Assembly (NCBI GenBank): GCA_030833605.1
Contig: JAURGV010000178.1
Location: 1 to 5,236, forward strand
Reading direction: 5' to 3'
Source of the DNA: Rhodothermales bacterium
GTDB lineage: Bacteria; Bacteroidota; Rhodothermia; Rhodothermales; UBA10348
Length of the DNA: 5,236 nucleotides
The notes under the pieces are model-generated. The model was not told the DNA's origin. It ran no database searches and saw nothing but the letters and a program-made list of their open reading frames with translations. The stretch's first letter is position 1. Every line of letters starts with the position of its first letter. Shown in pieces: positions 1 to 5,236 of this stretch. The position numbers and the translations under genes were made by a program.

Positions 1-1
1 T

Positions 2-496
2 GAAGCCGGGCAAGATGTGGTGATCCTTCTGGACTCCATCACACGTTTGGCTCGCGCCCACAACGCAGTGGCGCCTACGAGTGGAAAAACACTTTCTGGC
101 GGTATCGAAGCAGGCGCGTTGCGCGGACCAAAACGCTTCTTTGGTGCAGCTCGTAACGTGGAAGAAGGTGGATCGCTGACTATTATTGGTACGGCCTTGA
201 TCGACACCGGAAGCCGTATGGACGAGGTGATCTTTGAGGAATTCAAAGGTACAGGTAACTCAGAATTGGTATTGGATCGTGAGCTTGCGGATCGTCGCAT
301 TTTCCCGGCCATGCACATCGTAAAATCTGGAACCCGTCGCGAAGAGTTGCTGATCCCTGAAGCCAAGCTAAAACGTATCTGGATTCTCCGGAAAGTGTTA
401 GCCGACATGGATCCGGTGGCTGCCATGAACTTCCTTATGGAAAAAATGCGTGGCACCAAGACCAACGACGAATTTTTGGTCGTGATGAACTCCTAG
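2..496 (+). CDS. rho: Transcription termination factor Rho, C-terminal part (5' end outside window)
   Basis: Rho is a hexameric RNA-dependent ATPase/helicase that binds nascent RNA and releases stalled RNA polymerase. The visible 164 codons, open from the left edge, cover the C-terminal half of the RecA-like motor domain. Fragment residues 6-15 (VVILLDSITR) are the Walker B strand, with its Asp at residue 11. Residues 24-34 (APTSGKTLSGG) are the Q-loop that contacts RNA in the central channel, with its Lys at 29. EEFKGTGN around residues 79-86 is the R-loop. Arg 99 (DRRIF) and Arg 112 (SGTRREELL) match E. coli R353 and the arginine finger R366. The protein ends normally in TKTNDEFLVVMNS and TAG. 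The residues known from E. coli to contact bicyclomycin that fall in this part (Ser and Arg of DSITR, Lys-Gly of FKGTG) are present. The Walker A motif, RNA-binding domain and any N-terminal extension lie outside the window. Family identity is near certain. Confidence 0.97.
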   Translation, partial: EAGQDVVILLDSITRLARAHNAVAPTSGKTLSGGIEAGALRGPKRFFGAARNVEEGGSLTIIGTALIDTGSRMDEVIFEEFKGTGNSELVLDRELADRRIFPAMHIVKSGTRREELLIPEAKLKRIWILRKVLADMDPVAAMNFLMEKMRGTKTNDEFLVVMNS

Positions 497-528
497 ACTT
501 GGGTTCAACAACCATTTCGTACTGAAAT

Positions 529-568
529 AAGAAGGCTGGCCGGAGCGTTGCTCCGGCCAGCCTTCTTT
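529..568. terminator. Bidirectional intrinsic terminator between convergent rho and MFS genes
   Basis: A perfect 15-bp GC-rich stem (531-545 with 551-565) closes a 5-nt loop (CGTTG) and extends by two A-T pairs at 529-530/566-567. On the plus strand it is followed by TTTAATGTT. On the minus strand it is followed by TTATTTCAG. It starts 33 nt after the rho stop codon and ends 18-20 nt beyond the stop codon of the converging transporter gene, so it can end both transcripts. The T tracts are short, but the stem is long and uninterrupted. Confidence 0.9.
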
Positions 569-585
569 AATGTTGCTAGGCCCGA

Positions 586-1836
586 TTATCCCAGTGGGTG
601 TTCTTCAACGGGTTCGTCCATACCTAGGTCAACCACTTCTTGAGCACCTTTTTTAGGTTCGGGAAGGGTTTTATGCACCAGAATGGCCATTCCGAAGATG
701 GCGATGGCACCTACGGTTGTGTTAGAAGCAAAGCCAAAGTTCACGTAGGCAATGCCTGCGACCGCTCCACCAATCCCAATGCCTACTTGCCCGATGGCAA
801 CAGCAAGGCTTAAGAGCGCACCTCTTCTGCGTTCTTCCACAAGAGCGGTCATCAAGGACTGCAATGGGCTAATTCGGAGCGCAAACATGATCATGGCAAA
901 CCCAAACAGGGCGTACACCATCCACATAGCATGCGTTACAAACGGTGTTAACATCATCACGATGCCCAGTCCGAAACACGAGGTGATAATCAACGGCTTT
1001 CGGCCGGTTTTATCGGACAACTTCCCCGCCATGGGGCCCGCAATCACATTGGCAATACCCCCTACAAAAAACAGGGATGCAATGGCCGTTCCTCCCACAT
1101 TCATGGTCTCCTCCAGCCACATAGGAAAGTATATGATGTACAAGCCGATGCTGAAAAACATCAAGAAGTAGGTCGCGCTTGCCGCCACAACCACGGGACG
1201 AGAAAGCAGTTCTCTGTATCCGGAAATCGCACGTCCGATGGATAGGCGTCCCGTATCTCGTTCCACATCGGGCTGCGGTACGTAGAGCCAAATGATAACG
1301 GTCGTTAAAGTCATGGTGATCGCGAACATCAAAAAGGCACTTCGGAACCCAAAATTATCGGCTAAAATGGTCCCAATGGGGATACCAATAATTTGTCCAA
1401 CGGCAATGCCGCTCATGACCCATCCGTTTGCCCATCCCCTTCTATTGTACGGAAAATAGTCTCCCACGTAGGAAACGGCGGCTCCACTCAACATTCCCCC
1501 GGCTGCCCCTGCAGCGGCCCGCATGGCTAAAAGGGAAGAAAACGAATCGGCAATTCCATGCATCCACAGCGCGATCGCCATCGATCCACATCCCAATAAC
1601 AGCACGATGCGGCGCCCATATTTATCCGAAATGGGGCCAATAATGAGCGCAAAAATACTCAAAAACACCGCATAGGACGTAATTAGCCACCCTTGATGTG
1701 CTGCAGAAATATTAAGAGCCTCTCCAATCCGAGGAAGGATTGGAGCAACGATAATCACCTGACTGCTGGCTGAAAAAACCATCAGCCAGAGCGCAAATAA
1801 CACCAGTTTGGGATGAGACGAATCTCCACGCGCCAT
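586..1836 (-). CDS. MFS transporter, drug:H+ antiporter (DHA1)-like
   Basis: A 416-residue inner-membrane protein of the usual length for a 12-TM MFS carrier. It probably exports a small molecule by proton antiport; the substrate cannot be read from sequence. Hydrophobic segments run throughout in two six-helix halves, split by a polar loop near residues 187-213. Motif A is intact in the loop after TM2 (GPISDKYGRR, 67-76) and repeated in the second half (GKLSDKTGRK, 271-280). Arg 106 in LAMRAAAGAAGG fits motif B of TM4. The TM5 stretch GIAVGQIIGIPIGTILAD (143-160) is a degenerate form of antiporter motif C, with G-x-P-x-G in place of GP-x-x-GG, so the antiporter label is less firm than the MFS label. 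The C-terminus is a soluble acidic tail (about 396-416). The ATG at 1836 fits a short N-terminus before TM1; no Shine-Dalgarno sequence is visible. It lies downstream of htpG on the same strand, 124 bp away, with no clear terminator between them, so read-through is possible. Confidence 0.9.
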   Translation of the reverse strand: MARGDSSHPKLVLFALWLMVFSASSQVIIVAPILPRIGEALNISAAHQGWLITSYAVFLSIFALIIGPISDKYGRRIVLLLGCGSMAIALWMHGIADSFSSLLAMRAAAGAAGGMLSGAAVSYVGDYFPYNRRGWANGWVMSGIAVGQIIGIPIGTILADNFGFRSAFLMFAITMTLTTVIIWLYVPQPDVERDTGRLSIGRAISGYRELLSRPVVVAASATYFLMFFSIGLYIIYFPMWLEETMNVGGTAIASLFFVGGIANVIAGPMAGKLSDKTGRKPLIITSCFGLGIVMMLTPFVTHAMWMVYALFGFAMIMFALRISPLQSLMTALVEERRRGALLSLAVAIGQVGIGIGGAVAGIAYVNFGFASNTTVGAIAIFGMAILVHKTLPEPKKGAQEVVDLGMDEPVEEHPLG

Positions 1837-1909
1837 AAGTCGGACTACTTGAAACCGTAATTGGGAGCGTCGAGAATGTACCGTTTTTTATTTAATAAGC
1901 TCACTAAAA

Positions 1910-1937
1910 GCGATAAAATTCCGCGAGCAAATGTCAA
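1910..1937 (-). promoter_or_regulatory. Weak promoter candidate for the MFS gene
   Basis: On the minus strand a perfect TTGACA (1932-1937) is followed, after 16 nt, by TATCGC (1910-1915), which matches only three of six bases of TATAAT. It lies about 75 nt upstream of the transporter ATG. Bacteroidota-type promoters usually follow TTTG / TAnnTTTG, which I do not see here, so the -35 match may be chance. Part of the TTGACA falls inside the tandem repeat listed separately. Confidence 0.2.
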
Positions 1938-1954
1938 AACGCCTTCAAAACGCC
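1934..1954 (-). repeat. Two tandem 10-bp direct repeats (period 11) after htpG
   Basis: TCAAAACGCC occurs at 1934-1943 and again at 1945-1954, separated by one T. On the minus strand it reads GGCGTTTTGA twice. It begins 6 nt after the htpG stop codon. A period of 11 puts both copies on nearly the same face of the helix, as paired protein sites often are, and it overlaps the only -35-like hexamer of the spacer. With only two short copies, chance duplication is equally plausible. Confidence 0.5.
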
Positions 1955-1960
1955 CAATAA

Positions 1961-3844
1961 CTAGTTTTTCGTTGCAGCGACCATAAGCTCGGTCATGCGC
2001 CGAACAAACTCTCTTGGCGACAGCAATGCGCCATCGGCCAGCAGCGCCCCTTCAAACAACTGAAGAACGGTTGATTCAACCAATGCATCGTTGCTTTCGT
2101 CTTTGCACAGGCCAATGAGGTTGGTCACCAGAGGATGCTCCAAATTGATCTCCAAAACCTTCTTGGATCCCTCGAAGTTTTCGTCCATCATTTTCATCAT
2201 GCGCTCCATTTGCGCATCCATTCCTGCTTTTCCAACCACTAACGTCGCTGCGGAATCCACTAGTCGATCCGAAGACTTAACATCTTCTACGCGGTCGCCT
2301 AGCACTTTCTTGAATCGGTCTAAGATCTTTTTGGTGTCTTGTTTGGAAGGACCTTCTTTGTCTTTGCTTTTCTTTTTCTTCAGGTCCAAGTCGGCCGTTT
2401 CAACGCTTTTCAGCTCGACATCTTTGTATTTCGGGATACCTGGGATGATGAACGAATCGACCGGCTCGGTCATTAAGAGCACTTCGAGGTCATTTGCAGC
2501 AAAATATTCCAAGTTAGGATTCAACTCTGCAGCTTTTCGGCTGTCAGCCAACACATAATAGATGGCTTTCTGGCCTTCTTTCATCCGATCTACGTACTGC
2601 TCTAAGCTCACCAATTCACCGGCCTCTTTGACAGAGGATTCAAATCGAATCAACTCAATCATATCGTCCCGATTTTCAAAATCGGACGACAAACCTGACT
2701 TGAACAGCATGCCAAATTCCTTGGAGAACTTGGTGAACCGATCGGATTCTTCTACGGACCATTCTTTCAGCATGGCGAGAAGCTTTCCGGTAATAATCTG
2801 CCTAATTTTGGCAAATACAGGGCTGTTTTGAGTGACTTCTCGAGAAACGTTGAGCGGTAAATCTTCGGTGTCGACCACTCCCTTGATGAACCTCGCCCAT
2901 TCAGGAAGCAGGTTTTTTGCATCATCCTGAATAAACACTTTCGAAGAGTAGAGGTGAACACCAAATTGGAAGTCCTCCTGGTACATGCTGCGCGGCGCCT
3001 TCGAAGGAACGAATAGCAACGACTTAAAGCTGACGCGCCCTTCTACATTGACCTGTAAATGGCCCATCGGAGCCTCGTAGTCGCCCGACACAAACTTATA
3101 GAACTCGTTGAGTTGCTCGTCCGTGACATCGGACTTTGACTTGTGCCACAAGGCGTCGACCGTGTTGACTTCCTCCCCATCCACGTGAATCGGAAAATCA
3201 ACGAAGTTCGAGTACTTCTTAATAATCTGACGAACGCGCCACGGCTCAGCAAATTCTTTCTTGTCTTCTTTGAGGTGAAGCGTAATGGTGGTTCCGCGCT
3301 CTACCCGGTCGGTTTGTTCGATCGTGTACGAGCCACTCCCATCGGACGTCCAGCGAAGGCCTACGCTGTCTACATTGGCATGCCGGGTGTCGATGGTAAT
3401 GGTGTCAGCGACCATAAAGGCCGAATAAAAACCGACCCCAAACTGTCCGATCAATTGCGCATCAACCGGCCCATCGCCCTTTTTCATTTCGGTAACGAAA
3501 TCCAACGTACCGGAGGACGCTACCGTACCGATCCGCTTCATCAGGTCCTCGCGACTCATTCCGACACCCGCGTCTGTAAGCGTAAGCGTGTTGGCTTCTT
3601 TGTCGAGAGTAATGCTAATCTGTTGCGCTGCATCGGGATCGAGCACATCGCGATCCGTTAGCATGCGAAACCTAATTTTATTTAGCGCATCCGATCCGTT
3701 CGAAATAAGCTCGCGAAGGAAAATTTCTTCGTGCGTATACAACGAGTGGATAATCAGGTGAAGCAACTGCTTCATCTCTGCCTTGAACTCAAACGTTTCT
3801 ACGGTTGAAGCGGCATTTTCAGGGGTAGACGTTGATTCTGACAT
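1961..3844 (-). CDS. htpG: Molecular chaperone HtpG (bacterial Hsp90)
   Basis: HtpG is a dimeric cytoplasmic ATP-dependent chaperone of the GHKL fold that remodels client proteins with DnaK. The 627-residue product has all three Hsp90 domains. In the N-terminal ATPase domain, RELISNGSDAL (44-54) supplies catalytic Glu 45 and Mg-binding Asn 49. DAGVGM (91-96) gives the adenine-contact Asp 91. GQFGVGFYSAF (133-143) is the glycine-rich lid hinge, and GTTITL (184-189) closes the pocket. In the middle domain, DLPLNVSRE (328-336) carries the catalytic Arg 335. The C-terminal dimerisation domain follows a Lys-rich linker (LKKKKSKDKEGPSKQ, 488-502) and ends in PREFVRRMTELMV. I chose the ATG at 3844. 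An upstream in-frame TTG at 3868 would add eight residues (MLAKSYPI), but homology starts only near residue 16 and TTG is a poorer start. Length is normal and no key residue is missing. The family assignment is near certain; heat-shock control is expected for the family but no heat-shock operator is visible. Confidence 0.97.
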   Translation of the reverse strand: MSESTSTPENAASTVETFEFKAEMKQLLHLIIHSLYTHEEIFLRELISNGSDALNKIRFRMLTDRDVLDPDAAQQISITLDKEANTLTLTDAGVGMSREDLMKRIGTVASSGTLDFVTEMKKGDGPVDAQLIGQFGVGFYSAFMVADTITIDTRHANVDSVGLRWTSDGSGSYTIEQTDRVERGTTITLHLKEDKKEFAEPWRVRQIIKKYSNFVDFPIHVDGEEVNTVDALWHKSKSDVTDEQLNEFYKFVSGDYEAPMGHLQVNVEGRVSFKSLLFVPSKAPRSMYQEDFQFGVHLYSSKVFIQDDAKNLLPEWARFIKGVVDTEDLPLNVSREVTQNSPVFAKIRQIITGKLLAMLKEWSVEESDRFTKFSKEFGMLFKSGLSSDFENRDDMIELIRFESSVKEAGELVSLEQYVDRMKEGQKAIYYVLADSRKAAELNPNLEYFAANDLEVLLMTEPVDSFIIPGIPKYKDVELKSVETADLDLKKKKSKDKEGPSKQDTKKILDRFKKVLGDRVEDVKSSDRLVDSAATLVVGKAGMDAQMERMMKMMDENFEGSKKVLEINLEHPLVTNLIGLCKDESNDALVESTVLQLFEGALLADGALLSPREFVRRMTELMVAATKN

Positions 3845-3874
3845 AATGGGATAACTCTTGGCTAACAAACAATG

Positions 3875-3880
3875 ATAATA
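3875..3880 (-). promoter_or_regulatory. Candidate -10 element upstream of htpG
   Basis: The minus strand reads TATTAT here (5 of 6 matches to TATAAT), about 30 nt before the htpG ATG. The overlapping TATCATTG at 3870-3877 is close to the Bacteroidota -7 consensus TAnnTTTG. No convincing -35 or -33 box is seen at the right distance; CTCGTT lies 17 nt upstream. The whole 129-bp interval 3845-3973 holds no gene, no CIRCE inverted repeat (TTAGCACTC-type) and no clear terminator for the upstream secreted-protein gene. It contains only a short palindrome CGGATCCG at 3925-3932 and a 5-bp hairpin at 3895-3908. Confidence 0.3.
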
Positions 3881-3973
3881 GCCCCTACATGATTAAAACG
3901 AGTGTTTTGTTCCACCGTTAGGGACGGATCCGAGCGGTTTTACGCAAAGCTAACCCGACATTCACAAGGTCTG

Positions 3974-4951
3974 CTACCTGACCTGATGGAGCAGACGGTG
4001 AACCACCTGCTGACCGCTGGCTATCCGAAGAAGCATGGGCCCATTTGCCTGAAGCCCCGGCCGCCAATCCAATTGGTGGGTCCCTTGCTCTTTGCTTTCA
4101 GAGACGAGTGTTTCCACTAAGCTTCCTTCTAGGTTAAACACCTGCACGGACACGTGACCCGGGGTTGGTAAGGTGTACTGCAGCGTTACCCGGTCCGAGA
4201 ACGGATTGGGAAAGGAATCTACGGTTACCCCATCGACGGGAAGGATTTCCTTTTCCGTACCCGTGACCGACAACAAATTGAGGATGAATCGCCCCATTCG
4301 CGGGACCGTGCCATTTACCAAAAAAGGCCCGCCTGTTAGCCTGCTTATAGGGACTGGCGGTTGTGTGGCCACATTCGAACTTGCATACGACGTGCCGGAA
4401 TCGGTGCCCGCGTCCCACGCATATAGGTCAATTTCAATTTGCTGTTGCCAGGCGCCAAATGCCATCAACGGGAGACCGCTCACGCCGACAAACCAGTCCG
4501 GGCTGGGGGCAATCATGGAGACCAAGGTCAGAAAGGGATGGGATGATTGCGCCTGAAAACTGATGGTAACGGAAGCAGGAGAGGTAGCCAACCCAGGTCC
4601 ATCGATCCGAAAGTCAGCAATCCCTTGTGCTTCAGTATCGTTAAAAATGGCGTTTAAATTGCTTTTGGAGCCTGTTTCCGCCATCGATTGGATGCCTGCG
4701 GACGCCAACGCATTGGGAAGCCAGAAAGAATAGGCTTTGTGCGTCGTTCCTATTAGCCCTGAATAGTGCGCATTGGAGGGAAAATTAGCAGGATGCGTGG
4801 TAGCGCTCCATTCACTCACAAAGGTGAGTTCGTAGGTAGCGGTCTGTTGTCCTGAGGCCGTTCCCGATGTCAGTCCGGTAAGCAGGACCCATATCAGACC
4901 AACCAATACGGTGAAACGAGTTTCGATATGTTCGCGATGAATCGAGGCCAA
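3974..4951 (-). CDS. Secreted spondin N-terminal domain protein with T9SS type A sorting domain
   Basis: A 325-residue exported protein. Residues 1-34 form a signal peptide: basic n-region (HREHIETR), hydrophobic core (FTVLVGLIWVLLTGL), likely cut after TASG. Residues 38 to about 205 match the spondin N-terminal domain, known from animal F-spondin and scattered bacterial proteins: an early W-x-x-x-x-HP motif (W48, HP53-54), SMIAPSPDWFVGVSGL (145-160) and LYAWDAGTDSG (176-186). In F-spondin, acidic residues of this type of loop bind calcium. Residues about 245-325 are a T9SS type A sorting domain: FPNPFSDRVTLQYTLP, then VSVQVFNLEGSLVETLV, a Gly-Thr-His turn and a final strand pair ending in LLHQVR. 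The protein should cross the outer membrane by T9SS and be released or anchored at the surface. An adhesion or matrix role is inferred from the animal domain only. The start is a TTG at 4951 with no Shine-Dalgarno sequence; no in-frame ATG lies upstream before a stop at 4997-4999. It is transcribed towards htpG, 129 bp away. Confidence 0.88.
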   Translation of the reverse strand: MASIHREHIETRFTVLVGLIWVLLTGLTSGTASGQQTATYELTFVSEWSATTHPANFPSNAHYSGLIGTTHKAYSFWLPNALASAGIQSMAETGSKSNLNAIFNDTEAQGIADFRIDGPGLATSPASVTISFQAQSSHPFLTLVSMIAPSPDWFVGVSGLPLMAFGAWQQQIEIDLYAWDAGTDSGTSYASSNVATQPPVPISRLTGGPFLVNGTVPRMGRFILNLLSVTGTEKEILPVDGVTVDSFPNPFSDRVTLQYTLPTPGHVSVQVFNLEGSLVETLVSESKEQGTHQLDWRPGLQANGPMLLRIASGQQVVHRLLHQVR

Positions 4952-4995
4952 GGTTTCTGATCTAAAAAAGGGGGAGCTGAACGTGGCATGAAGAT

Positions 4996-5001
4996 ATTAT
5001 A
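4996..5001 (-). promoter_or_regulatory. Candidate -10 element (TATAAT) of the spondin-domain gene
   Basis: The minus strand has a perfect TATAAT here, 44 nt upstream of the TTG start. A transcript from it would begin around 4989-4990, at or next to an ATG (4987-4989). No good -35 box is present at 16-18 nt (ACAACT at 17 nt). The interval 4952-5116 otherwise holds no gene that I can support; it lies between this gene and the terminator at 5117-5152, so the spondin gene most likely starts its own transcript here. Confidence 0.4.
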
Positions 5002-5116
5002 GGTTGCTCCGGGCTCCTAGTTGTTACGCGTTAGGTGCGGGTATTTACCCTTTGCGGATGCTTCGGCGCGAGCCGCATACAATAAACCAATCTCTCGAGC
5101 ACTCAAAAAACCGCAC

Positions 5117-5152
5117 AAAAAAAGGAGTGGCCCGCGCAGCGGGCCACTCCTT
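5117..5152 (-). terminator. Strong Rho-independent terminator of a minus-strand transcript entering from the right
   Basis: A perfect 14-bp stem (5122-5135 with 5139-5152) with a GCA three-base loop. Read on the minus strand it runs directly into seven T (5117-5123), then GTGCGG and another six T. Read on the plus strand it is followed by TTGAAAAGC, a poor tract, so the minus direction is meant. The gene it serves lies at or beyond the right edge. Minus-strand frames that reach the window end stop at 5177-5179 (TAG) or 5184-5186 (TAG), either of which would fit a coding 3' end 25-32 nt before the stem, but the 17-19 visible codons are too few to recognise. Confidence 0.88.
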
Positions 5153-5176
5153 GAAAAGCTGTAGCAAAAGCAGTTA

Positions 5177-5221
5177 CTATGTTCTAGCCAACACAACGGG
5201 TAGCCGTTGAACTTGGCATAG
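5177..5221. repeat. Nested 45-nt imperfect inverted repeat (possible RNA hairpin)
   Basis: Three nested pairings fold this segment on itself: CTAT 5177-5180 with ATAG 5218-5221, GCCAA 5187-5191 with TTGGC 5213-5217, and CAACGG 5194-5199 with CCGTTG 5204-5209, closing a GTAG loop. That is 15 base pairs with a 6-nt one-sided bulge and a small internal loop. It ends 24 nt from the terminator stem. It could be the 3' part of a structured RNA, a 3'-UTR hairpin, or chance structure in the 3' end of a coding gene. I do not recognise it as tRNA, tmRNA, RNase P RNA or SRP RNA. Confidence 0.5.
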
Positions 5222-5236
5222 CGCGCCTGTCTTCTC

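Noticed and set aside
3143..3661. A 172-codon open frame on the plus strand inside htpG, and similar open frames opposite or within the MFS, htpG and spondin genes
   Set aside because: They lie wholly within well-identified genes in other frames, have no recognisable motifs and are explained by the codon structure of the real genes.
3845..3868. Alternative TTG start at 3868 giving an 8-residue longer HtpG
   Set aside because: The ATG at 3844 gives a normal-length protein whose conserved region is still 15 residues downstream, and TTG starts are used less often.
3895..3908. AAAAC/GTTTT hairpin as a terminator of the spondin-domain gene
   Set aside because: It has only five mostly A-T pairs and no T run after it, so it is too weak to call.
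5004..5210. A 68-codon plus-strand open frame at the right end
   Set aside because: It runs straight through the 14-bp terminator stem and has no recognisable composition or motif; it is most likely chance.
5177..5221. Integron attC-like site: GTTGAAC at 5206-5212 fits the GTTRRRY core inside an inverted repeat
   Set aside because: No matching RYYYAAC partner sits at the other end of the repeat (the left arm has AGCCAAC, one base off and in the wrong place), and there is no integrase or cassette array.

Overview
This 5.2-kb window looks like chromosomal DNA from the Bacteroidota/Rhodothermota/Balneolota group. The clearest evidence is a secreted protein that ends in a C-terminal domain of the type IX secretion (T9SS) sorting type, a system confined to this part of the bacterial tree. 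None of the three visible start codons has a clear Shine-Dalgarno sequence, which fits the same group. Base composition is moderate (roughly half G+C by eye). The exact genus cannot be read from the sequence.

Layout from left to right. (1) Bases 2-496, plus strand: the C-terminal part of transcription termination factor Rho, cut by the window edge. (2) Bases 529-568: a perfect hairpin with T-rich flanks on both sides, a bidirectional terminator between two converging genes. (3) Bases 586-1836, minus strand: a 12-TM major facilitator superfamily (MFS) exporter of the drug:H+ antiporter type. (4) Bases 1837-1960: a short AT-rich spacer with a tandem 10-bp repeat and a weak promoter candidate. 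(5) Bases 1961-3844, minus strand: the Hsp90-family chaperone HtpG. (6) Bases 3845-3973: the htpG upstream region. (7) Bases 3974-4951, minus strand: a signal-peptide protein with a spondin N-terminal (Spond_N) domain and a T9SS sorting domain. (8) Bases 4952-5236: a promoter-like TATAAT, a strong minus-strand terminator serving a transcript that enters from the right, and a nested 45-nt inverted repeat at the edge.

The genes do not form an obvious pathway. Rho and HtpG are housekeeping functions. The transporter and the spondin-domain protein are accessory surface or envelope functions that share the minus strand with htpG. I see no mobile element, CRISPR array, tRNA or rRNA gene, and no clearly new multi-gene system. 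The points most worth a second look are the bacterial spondin/T9SS protein, the unusual start of its gene (TTG downstream of an out-of-frame ATG and a C5T6 run), and the structured element beside the right-edge terminator.
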